From: Rickettsia typhi | GTDB lineage: Bacteria; Pseudomonadota; Alphaproteobacteria; Rickettsiales; Deianiraeaceae | Direction: 5' to 3' | DNA: 64,000 nt | NCBI GenBank assembly: GCA_945881985.1 | Contig: CAMCVL010000007.1 | Coordinates: forward strand, 1 to 64,000 | In this document: positions 17,643 to 29,117 of the stretch, piece after piece | How the letters are laid out: each line of letters begins with the position of its first letter | How positions within the stretch are numbered: the first letter of the stretch is position 1 | Position numbers and translations under genes: made by a program | Notes under the pieces: generated by a model | What the model was told of the DNA's origin: nothing | The model's input: only the letters and a program-made list of their open reading frames with translations | Databases searched by the model: none

Positions 17643-18048
17643 AAACAAAGACATATCAATTACAAGGCAAAGGGAGGAGATTATCAAGTCCGTTTGTAAG
17701 CTATACTCCGAGGGCAAACACCCCGATGTTGACGAAATTTACATGGATGTCAAAAAAACTGACCCAAGCCTTGGCATTGCAACAATTTACAGATTTTTGT
17801 CAATTTTAGAGAATGCCAAAATAATCCTAAAGCACCATTTTGGCGACGGCAAGGCAAGGTATGAGTTTGACGATGAGTCAAATCACCACGACCACCTTAT
17901 TGACGAGCTTAGCGGCGATGTAATTGAGTTTTACGACGAAGAACTTGAAAATTTAAAAAATAAAATCGCACAAAAACTTGGTTATAAACTTACAAGCCAC
18001 AGGCTTGAACTCATCGGCACAAAAATAGCCCCATCTGCAAAAAATTAA
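17611..18048 (+). CDS. fur: Fur family metal-dependent repressor
   Basis: This 145-residue regulator has a winged-helix N-terminal half (ITRQREEIIKSV, DEIYMDVKK, LGIATIYRFLSIL) and a metal-binding C-terminal half (HHDHLID, VIEFYDEELE, SHRLELIG). The CxxC pairs that hold structural zinc in gamma-proteobacterial Fur are absent: where ICLDCG is expected it reads IDELSGD. This is normal for alphaproteobacterial Fur/Mur. It probably represses iron or manganese uptake genes; targets cannot be told here. The start overlaps the previous gene by 32 bases. Confidence 0.9.
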   Translation: MKLQQVLTICKNKDISITRQREEIIKSVCKLYSEGKHPDVDEIYMDVKKTDPSLGIATIYRFLSILENAKIILKHHFGDGKARYEFDDESNHHDHLIDELSGDVIEFYDEELENLKNKIAQKLGYKLTSHRLELIGTKIAPSAKN

Positions 18049-18127
18049 TCAAAAAATTATTGCAAACAAGATAGTAGTTTTTAAACTATGTGTAAAGATT
18101 TTTTAAAAAATATTACTTAGTCTAAAT

Positions 18128-19345
18128 ATGTCTATAAAAAAACCTATTTATCTTGACTATCAATCAACAACGCCAATTGACCCAAGAGTGAAAGAGGTGA
18201 TAATAAAAAATCTGGATGTTTTTGGCAACCCCCACTCACGCACGCACAGATACGGCTGGGAGGCAGAGAGCATTTGCGAGATTGCAAGGGAGCAAGTGGC
18301 ATCGGTAATTAACTGCGATGCTAAGGATATTATATTTACCTCGGGGGCAACGGAGTCCAACAATATGGCAATTGCTGGGCTTGCAAGTTTTTACGAGGGC
18401 AAAAAAAACCATATAATTACCGTGGTGACAGAGCATAAATGCGTTATCAACGCCGCTCGCCAGCTTGAGGCAAAAGGTTTTAAGGTTACATTTTTACCAG
18501 TTGAGCAAAACGGAATCATAGACCTAAACAAGCTTGAGGCTTTAATTAGTGAACAAACTTTGCTTGTGTCCGTTATGGCGGTGAACAACGAAATTGGCGT
18601 GATACAGCCACTTAAAGCAATTGGTGAGCTTTGCAAAAAGCGTGATGTGTTTTTTCATACCGATGCGGCACAGGCTTTTGGCAAAATTGCCCTTGATGTT
18701 GATGATATGGGTATTGATTTGATGTCTATTTCGGGGCATAAGATATATGGACCAAAGGGCATTGGTGCTTTGTATGTTAGGCGTAGACCAAAAAGAGTTA
18801 GACTTACCCCTTTAATTCATGGCGGCGGACAGGAAAGAGGGCTTAGAAGCGGCACTCTACCTCTGCCAATTGTTGCTGGGCTTGGCGAGGCTGCAAGGGT
18901 TGCAAAGCTTGATATGGTTGCTGACGAGGCGAAGGCATCAAAATATTTTGATAAATTTTATAAGGAAATTGTAGGTGGCATAGATCAAGTTTATCTAAAC
19001 GGCGACAAAGACCTTAGATACAAAGGCAATATGAACATATCTTTTGCCTTTATTGAGGGCGAGTCCATGATTATGGCAATTAAGGATTTGGCGGTTTCTT
19101 CGGGCTCGGCATGCACATCTTCAAGCCTTGAGCCAAGTTATGTTATCAAGGCAATTGGGGTAAGCGAGGAGCTGGCTCATACATCTATCCGCTTTGGCTT
19201 TGGGCGTATGACAACAGATGAGGAGGTTGACTTTGCAATTGATTTAATTAAAAGTAAGATTGCCGCCCTTAGGGAGCTCTCTCCGTTGTGGGAGATGTAT
19301 AAGGAGGGCATTGATCTATCCAAAATTGAGTGGACTGGGCATTAA
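18128..19345 (+). CDS. iscS: Cysteine desulfurase IscS
   Basis: This PLP enzyme takes sulfur from cysteine for Fe-S clusters and tRNA thiolation. Visible features are [12 protein letters not shown], the TSGATESNN substrate loop, the [10 protein letters not shown] segment, the PLP lysine in [12 protein letters not shown], and the active-site Cys loop [14 protein letters not shown]. The C-terminus ends KIEWTGH, like the IscU-binding tail of the mitochondrial/proteobacterial form. Length (405) is normal. iscU, iscA and hscBA are not adjacent; an fdx gene lies at 28.6-28.9 kb on the other strand. Confidence 0.96.
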   Translation: MSIKKPIYLDYQSTTPIDPRVKEVIIKNLDVFGNPHSRTHRYGWEAESICEIAREQVASVINCDAKDIIFTSGATESNNMAIAGLASFYEGKKNHIITVVTEHKCVINAARQLEAKGFKVTFLPVEQNGIIDLNKLEALISEQTLLVSVMAVNNEIGVIQPLKAIGELCKKRDVFFHTDAAQAFGKIALDVDDMGIDLMSISGHKIYGPKGIGALYVRRRPKRVRLTPLIHGGGQERGLRSGTLPLPIVAGLGEAARVAKLDMVADEAKASKYFDKFYKEIVGGIDQVYLNGDKDLRYKGNMNISFAFIEGESMIMAIKDLAVSSGSACTSSSLEPSYVIKAIGVSEELAHTSIRFGFGRMTTDEEVDFAIDLIKSKIAALRELSPLWEMYKEGIDLSKIEWTGH

Positions 19346-19373
19346 TTTTTTGACTCAAATTTTTTAGCTAAAA

Positions 19374-20600
19374 ATGAAGGATAAAAAATTAATTAATACC
19401 CTTTGCGACCTTGTAAAATTTAAGTCCATCACCCCAGTGGACGATGGCATTATAAAATATATATCTGATTTTCTATCTAAGCTTGGATTTGAAAATGAGG
19501 TAAAGGAGTTCTCTTCCAAAAAAGATGTTAATGGCAAGGAGGAGGTTGAAAAAGTGTTAAATTTATATTCTTCATGCAGCTTTAAGCAAGGTGGTAAAAA
19601 CCTTTGTTTTGCTGGGCATGTTGATGTTGTGCACCCCGGTAAAGAGTTTAAATGGACCTATCCGCCCTTTGAGCCCACTATTGAAAACGGCGTGATTTAC
19701 GGCAGGGGCACAAGCGACATGAAGGGGGCGATAGCGGCTTACATTACCGCTCTGCAGGAGCTTATTTGCGAGGATGGTTTTGTGCCCTCTGGTACCCTCT
19801 CGCTTTTGATAACTGGCGATGAGGAAGGTAGCGGTGAAAACGGCACCAAAAAAATGCTCCAGCACCTTGCAAATAGCAAGATTGTTATTGACGACTGCAT
19901 AGTGGGCGAGCCTACAAACCCAGACTTTGTGGGTCAGATGGTTAAAAACGGGCGGCGTGGCTCCATCACTTTTTTTGCCGAAATTGAAGGCAAGCAAGGC
20001 CACATAGCCTATAAACAAAATTTTTTAAACCCAGCCTATCTTGCCTCGCAAATTGTGCTGAGCTTAAAAAATCACATTTTTGATGCGGGCAACGAGTTTT
20101 TTGACCCCACAAACCTTGAAATATTCAAATTTAGCTGCGAAAGTGGCTCTACAAATGTGGTTCCGCAATCTGCAAGCCTAGGTTTTAACATAAGATTTTG
20201 CAGCCTGCAAACGCCGCAGGGCATCATAAAAGCCGTGCAAGATATTATAAATACAGCAGTAAGTCATGCCAACTTGCAGCTGCAAGCAAGTGGCTCTAGC
20301 TTTAAATACTCTGCCTCGGTAAATCACAAAACAAGCGGCGAGGCATTTTTAACAAACCCAGATACTCATTTAGCACAAAGCATAATTGCCGCAGTTAAGG
20401 ATGTTTGCGGCGATGCCCCCGTACTTTCAACAAGCGGCGGCACATCGGATGCCAGATTTATTAAAGACTACGCTAGGGTTGTTGAGTTTGGCTCGGTCAA
20501 TAAAACCGCGCATCAAATTGACGAATGCGAGAACATAGATGGCTTAATTAAACTAAAAAATATCTACAAAAAGTTTATTATGCTTTACTTTGACAATTAA
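19374..20600 (+). CDS. dapE: Succinyl-diaminopimelate desuccinylase
   Basis: DapE removes succinate from N-succinyl-LL-diaminopimelate in lysine and peptidoglycan precursor synthesis. The M20 dinuclear-zinc peptidase motifs are present: the first metal His/Asp in FAGHVDVV, YGRGTSDMKGA, the catalytic Glu pair in ITGDEEGS, and the dimerisation-domain signature NGRRGSITF. The C-terminal LSTSGGTSDARFI and the last metal ligand in NKTAHQIDE are also seen. The 408 residues slightly exceed the usual ~380 because of an insertion around residues 45-60. It follows iscS by 28 bases. Confidence 0.93.
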   Translation: MKDKKLINTLCDLVKFKSITPVDDGIIKYISDFLSKLGFENEVKEFSSKKDVNGKEEVEKVLNLYSSCSFKQGGKNLCFAGHVDVVHPGKEFKWTYPPFEPTIENGVIYGRGTSDMKGAIAAYITALQELICEDGFVPSGTLSLLITGDEEGSGENGTKKMLQHLANSKIVIDDCIVGEPTNPDFVGQMVKNGRRGSITFFAEIEGKQGHIAYKQNFLNPAYLASQIVLSLKNHIFDAGNEFFDPTNLEIFKFSCESGSTNVVPQSASLGFNIRFCSLQTPQGIIKAVQDIINTAVSHANLQLQASGSSFKYSASVNHKTSGEAFLTNPDTHLAQSIIAAVKDVCGDAPVLSTSGGTSDARFIKDYARVVEFGSVNKTAHQIDECENIDGLIKLKNIYKKFIMLYFDN

Positions 20601-20612
20601 TTTTTTTTTGTC

Positions 20613-20640
20613 TTGCATATAAAAAAAATGGATATAAAAT
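20613..20640 (+). promoter_or_regulatory. Candidate promoter of secG
   Basis: TTGCAT (20613-20618) and TAAAAT (20635-20640) are 16 bases apart, 28 bases before the secG start, within a T-rich stretch. Confidence 0.35.
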
Positions 20641-20668
20641 TTTACGATTATTTGTTTATGTTTTATTT

Positions 20669-22034
<1,366 letters not shown>

Positions 22035-22050
22035 TTTGTTTTGCAAAGAT

Positions 22051-22245
22051 ATGCTAAGTAAGGTTTTTGTTGCAATTGCTTTGGTTGTGAGCTTTGCATC
22101 CACTCAAGCTTTTGCTGCAAAAATTAAGGATGGTTATGCTATAGTAAGGACATCAAAAGAGAGAGTTGTTAATAAAAAATATAAAACAAACAACTCCAAA
22201 ACAAAGTCTAGGGTTGTAAAAAAAAATTATAACAAGTCCATTTAA
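22051..22245 (+). CDS. Small secreted basic protein
   Basis: The 64-residue product from ATG 22051 begins with a signal peptide (MLSKVFVAIALVVSFASTQA, cleavage after AFA). The mature part is a ~40-residue Lys/Asn/Arg-rich chain with KSRVVKKNYNK. No family was recognised. It starts 17 bases after the ilvC stop behind TTTTGCAAAGAT, a leader almost identical to the one before ychF. Confidence 0.6.
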   Translation: MLSKVFVAIALVVSFASTQAFAAKIKDGYAIVRTSKERVVNKKYKTNNSKTKSRVVKKNYNKSI

Positions 22246-22447
22246 AGTTGTAATTCAACAAAATACTTTCCCCATCTTTTGTTTGGATTTTTAATATTTT
22301 ATTCATATCTCCATTTGGATTTGCTATACATATTTTACCAATATCCATTTAGGATAAATGGCTAACTATTGGTGTAATGTTGCAATAATAATTGGATTTA
22401 TTATTGATGAAAAAATTAAGTTTTTGTGTTTTCTTTTTGTATTTTAT

Positions 22448-23563
22448 ATGTTAAAAAAAATTGTAACAATAATAATTCCTTTGTGTGTTGTATGCTTTAA
22501 TACATCAAAGGCTAAGTCTAAAAAAACAGAGGTCAAAACACAAAAACAAATTGAAGCTTTGCAAAATTCACCTTCAAGCTTAAACGCTACAGACCAACCT
22601 CAAAGCCAGCAGGCTAAAGAGCTAATTGCCAAAAGTCAGGACTTGCAGGTTGCAAAGCCAGATTTGCAATCCTTGCCTTTAAAATCAAAATCACAAAACT
22701 TACCATTTAATTTAAACCTTGCTTACGAATATTCCAATCTTGACTACTCAATGCTTACAGCTGCGGACTCGGTTTTAAAATGGCGTGATTTAAGAGGTAG
22801 GGGTGTAGCTCTTAGTTTTATTGAAAAAAAAGATGAAAAAAAACAGTCTGCTCTTCGTCTAAATTTAAAATATGCAAATTTAAGCGGCGGGCAGATGAGC
22901 GACTACGATATAAAAAATGCTTATAATTCGAACGAGCCCGGGGTGTTTAGCGAGACAGAAAAAATGACTGGTAGTTATTTAAAGCTACAACTTCTTACAA
23001 CTGCTCCTTTAAATGTTTATAAAAATTCAATATTATCTTTTATTGGTGGCTTGGAAGCTCAAAATTTAAACCTTGACCCTAACGGAGTTTATCAAATATA
23101 CCAAGGGGACACCAATGTTACTTATTACAATGGAGATTCGCAAAATGTAAAAATGAAGACATTTGGCTTAAACCTAGGGCTTAGATACAAGCTTGAAACA
23201 TCTCCAGATGGCAATTACTTTGCGGTGCAGGTGCAAACATATCTACCTTATTATTTTTCAAGCAAGCAATATAACTGGGGATATAATATAGATGGCGACT
23301 ACGACTGGAAGCTTCAGTCAAGAGGTTTTTCGGCAATGAAAAACTCAAGAACTTTGCTTTTAAGGCTTGAATCTGTGCAAAAAATTAGCAAGGATCTATC
23401 CTTAAATTTTTATGCCTTTGCTGAGTCTTTTAAACTTAAAAATCTTAATGAGTTTGACAGAAATAATCCAAGATTACCAGCAAATAGCGGAGTCGTTTAT
23501 GTTGGTAACACAAAATATACTCAGTTAAGCACCATTGGCTTTGGGCTTGGTTTTATCATTTAA
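22448..23563 (+). CDS. Putative outer-membrane beta-barrel protein
   Basis: From ATG 22448 the 371-residue product has a signal peptide (MLKKIVTIIIPLCVVCFN) and a Gln/Ser/Lys-rich linker (~30-85). After that comes a long run of alternating hydrophobic/polar strands with aromatic residues (LNLAYEYSNLDYS, FGLNLGLRYKLET, LSLNFYAFAESF). It ends GFGLGFII, consistent with a barrel C-terminal strand. An upstream in-frame ATG at 22358 would add an implausible hydrophobic leader. No named family was recognised; a surface or porin-like role is inferred. Confidence 0.65.
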   Translation: MLKKIVTIIIPLCVVCFNTSKAKSKKTEVKTQKQIEALQNSPSSLNATDQPQSQQAKELIAKSQDLQVAKPDLQSLPLKSKSQNLPFNLNLAYEYSNLDYSMLTAADSVLKWRDLRGRGVALSFIEKKDEKKQSALRLNLKYANLSGGQMSDYDIKNAYNSNEPGVFSETEKMTGSYLKLQLLTTAPLNVYKNSILSFIGGLEAQNLNLDPNGVYQIYQGDTNVTYYNGDSQNVKMKTFGLNLGLRYKLETSPDGNYFAVQVQTYLPYYFSSKQYNWGYNIDGDYDWKLQSRGFSAMKNSRTLLLRLESVQKISKDLSLNFYAFAESFKLKNLNEFDRNNPRLPANSGVVYVGNTKYTQLSTIGFGLGFII

Positions 23564-23788
23564 TGCTATTAACATCATTTTGGGCGTTTTACGATGCCAC
23601 GCTTTTTTAAAATAATATAAAATACTTATCTAGCCACTACAAAAAATGCTAGGATAGGTTTTGGATACAGAACAAGGCAATAGTAAAGATATGCTCTGTT
23701 TTAAAATGAAAAATGGTATAATTTACGCACCAAATTTGTTTGCAATTGGCAACAAAAATTGGCAACAAATAATCTGGTTAAGATATTA

Positions 23789-24004
23789 CTAAGATTTTAC
23801 ATAAAAACCGCCTTTAAGACGCATAATTTTGCCGTCAAGCTCAAGCTCGCTAAGGGCTGGCGTTATAAATTTTATTTCAATTTGTAAAAAGTCTATAATT
23901 TGATTTAAAGAGCAGGGCGTTTTAGATAAAAGTGTCAAAAGCTTATGTTTTATAACCTCATGGGTATTTTTGCCCCAGTTTTGAAGGTTTAAATTATCCG
24001 CCAT
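23789..24004 (-). CDS. Free-standing DprA C-terminal winged-helix domain
   Basis: The 71-residue product resembles only the C-terminal winged helix of DNA-processing protein DprA: HKLLTLLSKTPCSLNQIIDFL, then LSELELDGKIMRLKGGFYV. No Rossmann DprA core is found upstream; hom ends 2 bases before this start. It may be a remnant of a lost or relocated dprA or a small DNA-binding protein in its own right. It is the last gene of a - strand run. Confidence 0.65.
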   Translation of the reverse strand: MADNLNLQNWGKNTHEVIKHKLLTLLSKTPCSLNQIIDFLQIEIKFITPALSELELDGKIMRLKGGFYVKS

Positions 24005-24006
24005 TA

Positions 24007-25164
24007 CTACTTAAGCTTAATAAAGAATTTTGTGTTTTGCAGGTCATTATGCAAGGGTTTAAAATCTGCCTCCTCAGTATAGCTGTTGTTAGTGCAGATA
24101 ATTGCCTCAAAAGCAGCATCGGCTGAGAGGTTTTGTATTGCATTACTTGCGGGCTCCGTGCTGTTTACAACACTAAAGCCAAAATGATTTTGCGATGAGT
24201 CAAGCAAGGCATCCATTATGTCGTTAAACATTGAAGCTGCTGTTTGTTTGCCACCCGCCCCAGGTCCGCTAAAAAAGAACCTGCCCTGCTCGCCGGCATC
24301 AAAATCAACCCCGTTTATTGCATCGTCAACAAAGTATAGCTTGTTTGTGTTTTGCACCATACAAGGTAAAACGCACACAAGTGGCTTGCCATGGTCAAAA
24401 TTTTGCATAATGGCAACAAGCTTGATTTTTGCATTAATTGATTTTGCATAATTTATGTCAGCTTGTGTAATATCTAAAATGCCCTTAAAGCTAACGCTGG
24501 CAAAGCTTACAAGCTGCCCAAGGCAAATTGAAGACATAATTGTTGCCTTGTAAGCGGCATCGTATCCTTCAACATCGCTTTTAGGGTTTGCCTCGGCGTA
24601 TCCAAGGTTTTGTGCCTGTTTTAATGCTTGATTAAAATCCAGCCCCCCGTGATACATCTGGCTTAATATGTAATTTGATGTGCCGTTGACTATGCCGCAA
24701 AAGGAATTAATTTTTGCAAAACGCGCTCTGTCTTTTAAAATTTTAATGATTGGTATGCCCCCGCAGCAGCTTGCTTCAAATAAAAATTTAACATTATGTT
24801 TTTCGGCAAGGCTTGCAAGTTCTAAAGCTCTGGATGCTATAAGGTCCTTATTTGCACTAATTAAATGCCTGCCAGAAGTGATAATTTTTTTGCAATATTC
24901 AAAAGCAAGGTCAGTGCCGCCTATGCTCTCTGCAACAAGCTTAACTGATGGGTCATGTAGTATCTCGTCTAAGCTGTCGGTCCACTTTGTGCCGGATATT
25001 ATGTTTTTGTCTATTTGGTTACGCGTCATTATATAGGACACAACCGAGCCATCGCCATCCGCCCCGCTAAACTTTAAAGCCTTTGACACAAGCTGGCTAT
25101 TTTGCTTAATAAGTTTGTATGTTTCGCCGCCAATGTTGCCAAAACCAAGTATAGCTATAGACAT
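24007..25164 (-). CDS. hom: Homoserine dehydrogenase
   Basis: This NAD(P)-dependent enzyme reduces aspartate semialdehyde to homoserine for threonine and methionine. Visible features are the Rossmann start AILGFGNIGGETY, SANKDLIA, the FEASCCGGIPI segment, GIVNGTSNYIL, and the catalytic block EANPKSDVEGYDAAYK with its Asp and Lys. The GPGAGGKQTAAS motif follows near the end. The 385 residues include a shortened C-terminal region, so a full ACT feedback domain appears to be lacking. asd, the preceding step, is at 60.8-61.8 kb. Confidence 0.94.
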   Translation of the reverse strand: MSIAILGFGNIGGETYKLIKQNSQLVSKALKFSGADGDGSVVSYIMTRNQIDKNIISGTKWTDSLDEILHDPSVKLVAESIGGTDLAFEYCKKIITSGRHLISANKDLIASRALELASLAEKHNVKFLFEASCCGGIPIIKILKDRARFAKINSFCGIVNGTSNYILSQMYHGGLDFNQALKQAQNLGYAEANPKSDVEGYDAAYKATIMSSICLGQLVSFASVSFKGILDITQADINYAKSINAKIKLVAIMQNFDHGKPLVCVLPCMVQNTNKLYFVDDAINGVDFDAGEQGRFFFSGPGAGGKQTAASMFNDIMDALLDSSQNHFGFSVVNSTEPASNAIQNLSADAAFEAIICTNNSYTEEADFKPLHNDLQNTKFFIKLK

Positions 25165-25260
25165 AATTTACCTAGTAAAACAAATTAGCAAAATACATAT
25201 GGATACAAAAGTAATACAAATTTACAAAAACCTTCTGTTAAGTCAAGAAATAATTTTTAC

Positions 25261-26403
25261 TTAACTTGCTAAAGCTAGGCAAAGTTGGTTAATTTGCTGC
25301 AAATTGTGAGCAGCGCTAAAGCTAAGCCTTAGCATTGGCACTTGGCTTGTTGGGGCAAAGATTGCTTTTACAAAAAATCCTTTTTGCATAAGGTCAAGTG
25401 ATTTTTGACGGCAAGCCTCTGAGTTCTTAAAGTAAATTGGCAAAATTGCCGCCCCTTTAGGGGTAGAGGTAGATAGCCTGCAAAATTCTTCAATATTACC
25501 AAAAAGCTTAGCCTGCAAAGCCTTGCCTTGATATTGTATTATTTGCAAGGATTTTAAAATTGCCTGCAATATTGGCGGCGGCAGTGCCGTGTTGTAAATT
25601 TGACTACGAGCAAAATTTTTTAAAAACCTGCAAACTTCCGCACTTCCGCAGGTATATCCGCCCACTAGTCCTGCGGCTTTTGAATATGTGCCAGTCCACA
25701 CCAAAAGCTCGTAATTTATTTTTTGCGATGGTAAAACGCCAAAGCCATGTGCATCGTCTAAGATTAATAGGGCATTATATTGTTTTGCAATTTCCGCAAG
25801 GCTTGAGGTGTTTTCTACGCTGCCAGACATTGAAAACACAGTCTCGCTTACAACACAAACCCTGCCCTTAAAGCCGCCATCGCAGTGTTTTGCAATTAAA
25901 AGCCGCAGGTGGGAGTGGTTTAGGTGCGCGTATCTAACAAGCCTTGCCTTGCTTAGCAAAATGCCATCAATGATGGAGGCATGAACCTCCTTATCGGCAA
26001 AAACAATGTCCTCCTCGCCCAAAAAAGCACTAATAACCCCAAGGTTTGCAAGATAGCCAGATGAAAACACGACAGAAGCCTCTGCATTTTTAAGCTTTGC
26101 CGTAAGTTCCTCAATGTCTTTTAAAACCTCGCAGGAGCCGGTGATAAACTTTGAGCCCCCAGCCCCCCCGCCGTAACTTTTAGCCGCATTTTGCACCGCA
26201 TTAGCAAGCTCCTTACTGGCTCCAAGCCCAAGGTAATCATTGCATGAGAAGGACACAAGCTCCCGCCCATCGTATTTAAGCAGGGGGAAGTGCGACCTGT
26301 CAAACAAAATTTCCTGCTTTAAAAGCCCGTTTTTAGCCCTTGAATCTAGGGCGTTTTGCATAAAGCCTTGCCAAGACTTATCATTGGACATACAGTCAAA
26401 CAT
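25261..26403 (-). CDS. bioF: 8-amino-7-oxononanoate synthase-like aminotransferase
   Basis: This belongs to the PLP-dependent alpha-oxoamine synthase family. Motifs are CNDYLGLGAS, SYGGGAGGSKFITG, the EDIVFADKEVHASI segment, SETVFSMSGS, the PLP-binding Asp-Ala-His in LDDAHGFGVL and the Schiff-base Lys in GTYSKAAGLVGGY. BioF makes 7-keto-8-aminopelargonate in biotin synthesis; the short (380-residue) form and GAGGS variant fit BioF better than HemA or Kbl. birA at 58 kb shows biotin is used. Its ATG directly abuts the proC stop (TAAATG), indicating coupling. Confidence 0.85.
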   Translation of the reverse strand: MFDCMSNDKSWQGFMQNALDSRAKNGLLKQEILFDRSHFPLLKYDGRELVSFSCNDYLGLGASKELANAVQNAAKSYGGGAGGSKFITGSCEVLKDIEELTAKLKNAEASVVFSSGYLANLGVISAFLGEEDIVFADKEVHASIIDGILLSKARLVRYAHLNHSHLRLLIAKHCDGGFKGRVCVVSETVFSMSGSVENTSSLAEIAKQYNALLILDDAHGFGVLPSQKINYELLVWTGTYSKAAGLVGGYTCGSAEVCRFLKNFARSQIYNTALPPPILQAILKSLQIIQYQGKALQAKLFGNIEEFCRLSTSTPKGAAILPIYFKNSEACRQKSLDLMQKGFFVKAIFAPTSQVPMLRLSFSAAHNLQQINQLCLALAS

Positions 26404-27255
26404 TTAATTTACTTTTAGCTCTTTTGCCCTATTAAGAGCGGCGCCGAAGGTTTTTGCAAAAACATCCTCAATATCATCGCATCCGCCGCAGTTAAGCATT
26501 GCATTGTAGCCTGCCTCAGTAGCTCCGCCCTTGCTTGCAACATTGTTTGCAAAAGTTTCAAGGTTAAAAGACTTATCTTGCAAAGCTAGGCTAAACACAG
26601 AGGTAAAGATGTTTGTAAAATCTGATTTGTCTAAACCCTTTATATCTTGGCTTTGCAAAAAGTGCTCAGCTGCCGTATTAAAAGCATTTGCCACAAAGGC
26701 TGCAAAGCCGCTGCCGCAGCCAAAAACGGCGGTTAGGGGGTCTATTTTTTCCTCTGCATCAACCTCAAAAACCCTGCCGTGATTTTTAAAGCAAGCTAGT
26801 AAATTATCTTTTGCCTGCTGGGGGAGGTCTTTAAAAAAGGCACTAATAAAGCCCCTGCCGCCCAAAAGACCAAGATTTGGCATAAGTCTTGCGTATTTAA
26901 AGCTATCTTGGGGGTTGTAATTGATTGCCAAGAGGGATTGTTTGATAAAATCGTAATCTTTGCCGGCAAGGATAGATATAAAAACCGTATCCTTGTTAAA
27001 GCAGGAGGCAATATTGCTCTTTGTAGCTTTTGCTAGGCTGGCAAAAGCGGCTAGGGTATTTTGCGGTTTTGTAAAAATGCAAACAAGATTAAATTTTACT
27101 GTCTTTAAGTTGGCATCCGCAAGCTCGTTGATGCTTGAGGTAAATTTGTATGTTTTAACTTTTAAGCCTAAGGCGGAGTGTCCATTGGTAATTAAGCCGC
27201 CAAGGCAGGCACCCATCTTGCCGTAGCCAATAAATAAGATATTAAATTGCCCCAT
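26404..27255 (-). CDS. proC: Pyrroline-5-carboxylate reductase
   Basis: ProC performs the last step of proline synthesis, reducing pyrroline-5-carboxylate with NAD(P)H. The Rossmann start ILFIGYGKMGACLGG, a FTKPQN segment (VKPQ in the family), ARLMPNLGLLGGRG and the ASKGGATEAGYNA block near the end (SPGGTT-like) identify it. Start at 27255 leaves 7 bases to ahcY; starting at 27297 would overlap ahcY. Length is 283 residues, near normal. Confidence 0.87.
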   Translation of the reverse strand: MGQFNILFIGYGKMGACLGGLITNGHSALGLKVKTYKFTSSINELADANLKTVKFNLVCIFTKPQNTLAAFASLAKATKSNIASCFNKDTVFISILAGKDYDFIKQSLLAINYNPQDSFKYARLMPNLGLLGGRGFISAFFKDLPQQAKDNLLACFKNHGRVFEVDAEEKIDPLTAVFGCGSGFAAFVANAFNTAAEHFLQSQDIKGLDKSDFTNIFTSVFSLALQDKSFNLETFANNVASKGGATEAGYNAMLNCGGCDDIEDVFAKTFGAALNRAKELKVN

Positions 27256-27262
27256 GGTTTTG

Positions 27263-28564
27263 TTAATATCTATAGGCTTCGGGTTTAAATGGACCATCTA
27301 TACTTACAGCAATGTAGTCCGCTTGTTTTTGAGTTAGGGTGTCAATTTGCACGCCAAGCTTTGCAAGATGTAGTCTTGCAACCTCTTCATCTAATTTTTT
27401 TGGCAGAGTATAGACTTGATTTTTGTAATTACCTCTATTAGCATAAAGCTCAATTTGTGCAAGCACCTGATTTGTAAAGCTCATGGACATAACAAAGCTT
27501 GGGTGCCCTTTGGCACAGGCAAGGTTCATAAGCCTGCCTTTTGCAAGAACAATCAGTCTCTTGCCGTTTGAAAAGCTAACCATATCCACCTGAGGCTTAA
27601 CCTCCTGCCAGGTAAGATGGTGCAAGGATGCAACATCAATCTCGCTATCAAAGTGCCCAATGTTGCTTACTATTGCCATGTCTTTCATCTTGCACATATG
27701 CCCGTAGTTAATTACCGATGTATTGCCTGTTGCGGTTACAAAAATATCGCCAATTTCGCAGGCTTTATCCATCTTCATCACCTCAAAGCCAAGGCTTGCA
27801 GCTTGCAGGGCACAGATTGGGTCAATCTCTGTTATTACAACCCTTGAGCCTTGCCCCCTAAAGGCTTCGGCACATCCCTTACCTACATCGCCAAAACCGG
27901 CAATAACAACAACCTTGCCAGCAAGCATTATGCTTGTTGCGCGTTTTATGCCGTCCAGCACGGACTCCTTGCATCCAAAGATATTGTCAAACTTGGACTT
28001 GGTGACGGAATCGTTAACATTAAAAGCAGGAAACGCCAAAAGCCCAGCCTTAAACAAAGCCTCAAGCCTTTTAACACCTGTGGTTGTCTCCTCGCTTACG
28101 CCGTAGATTGTTTTTTTGTCAATCTCCGCATCCTCAAGTATCATTTTGGTAAGGTCGCCCCCGTCGTCCAGTATCATATTTGGTCTCCACGAGCCATTAT
28201 CTGGCTTGTATGTTTGCTTAAGGCACCAGTTATATTCGGCTTCGGTTTCATTCTTCCAAGCAAAAACAGGTATGCCAATTGAGGCTATATAAGCAGCCGC
28301 ATGGTCCTGAGTTGAATATATATTGCAGGAAGACCACCTTATCTCGGCACCTAAAATTGCTAGAGTTTCGATTAAAACTGCGGTTTCAAGCGTCATATGC
28401 AGGCTGCCGGCAATTTTAGCACCTTTAAGTGGCTTTGTTGCAGAGTATCTTTCACGCAGAGCCATAAGCCCCGGCATCTCGTGCTCTGCAATACGCACCT
28501 CGCTTTTGCCAAAAGAGGCTAAGGCTATGTCGCAAACCTTGTAGTCGTTAAATTGATTAGCCAT
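27263..28564 (-). CDS. ahcY: Adenosylhomocysteinase
   Basis: AhcY splits S-adenosylhomocysteine to homocysteine and adenosine, clearing the by-product of methylation. Motifs are [29 protein letters not shown], the DDGGDLT segment, the [11 protein letters not shown] block, [14 protein letters not shown] with substrate-binding Lys/Asp, and the NAD loop [13 protein letters not shown]. The C-terminal end KPEAYRY is the signature tail reaching the neighbouring subunit. At 433 residues it is a normal bacterial form. Confidence 0.97.
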   Translation of the reverse strand: MANQFNDYKVCDIALASFGKSEVRIAEHEMPGLMALRERYSATKPLKGAKIAGSLHMTLETAVLIETLAILGAEIRWSSCNIYSTQDHAAAYIASIGIPVFAWKNETEAEYNWCLKQTYKPDNGSWRPNMILDDGGDLTKMILEDAEIDKKTIYGVSEETTTGVKRLEALFKAGLLAFPAFNVNDSVTKSKFDNIFGCKESVLDGIKRATSIMLAGKVVVIAGFGDVGKGCAEAFRGQGSRVVITEIDPICALQAASLGFEVMKMDKACEIGDIFVTATGNTSVINYGHMCKMKDMAIVSNIGHFDSEIDVASLHHLTWQEVKPQVDMVSFSNGKRLIVLAKGRLMNLACAKGHPSFVMSMSFTNQVLAQIELYANRGNYKNQVYTLPKKLDEEVARLHLAKLGVQIDTLTQKQADYIAVSIDGPFKPEAYRY

Positions 28565-28598
28565 TGTTAGTTTTACACAAATAATCTTTGATTTATTT

Positions 28599-28946
28599 TT
28601 AATTTGTGCCGCTGTTAAAATTGCGGTTGACGGCTGGTATTTTAATCACCGCCCCGTCCAAAGCACCATCAACAATTATCTGGCAACCAAGCCTTGATGT
28701 GGGGGTTAGTCCAAATGCAAGGTCAAGCATGTCCTCCTCGTCCTCACTTGCCTGTGGCAGGTTGTTAAAATGCTCGGATTCAAAAATTACATGACAAGTA
28801 GAGCATGCAAGCGACCCTTCACAAGCACCCTCAAGCGGCAGCTTGTTGCGGTGCATTAGTTCCAATATGGATATGCCAATTGGTGCGTCCAGCACAACAC
28901 TTGTTGCATCTGGCAAAACAACTGTAATTTTTACTGAAGAACTCAT
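28599..28946 (-). CDS. fdx: Adrenodoxin-type 2Fe-2S ferredoxin
   Basis: The 115-residue protein has the cluster ligands in [10 protein letters not shown] (Cys-x5-Cys-x2-Cys) and the fourth Cys in SRLGC, with the [12 protein letters not shown] acidic helix typical of the ISC-type ferredoxin that supplies electrons for Fe-S assembly. Start at 28946 (MSSSVKI) was chosen over 28976. It heads the - strand run to bioF; the gap to ahcY is 34 bases. The functional partner iscS lies 9 kb away on the other strand. Confidence 0.93.
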   Translation of the reverse strand: MSSSVKITVVLPDATSVVLDAPIGISILELMHRNKLPLEGACEGSLACSTCHVIFESEHFNNLPQASEDEEDMLDLAFGLTPTSRLGCQIIVDGALDGAVIKIPAVNRNFNSGTN

Positions 28947-29117
28947 TTTACGACAAAATAAATAATAATTAAGCAAAGTATATTATATCTTACCAAGCTT
29001 AACAATTTGCTTTTATAAATCAAACATATTTTTTGCTTTTTTTGCTTTACCTAGATTTTTCTTGCAACTTGTGTTTTTTTATGTTTAAAATTAGATTGTT
29101 AATTTGTATATGTGGTT

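Noticed and set aside
22246-22447. Possible riboswitch between the small secreted gene and the beta-barrel gene
   Set aside because: Only AT-rich partial repeats (CATTTGGAT, CATTTAGGAT) were seen, with no conserved riboswitch core.
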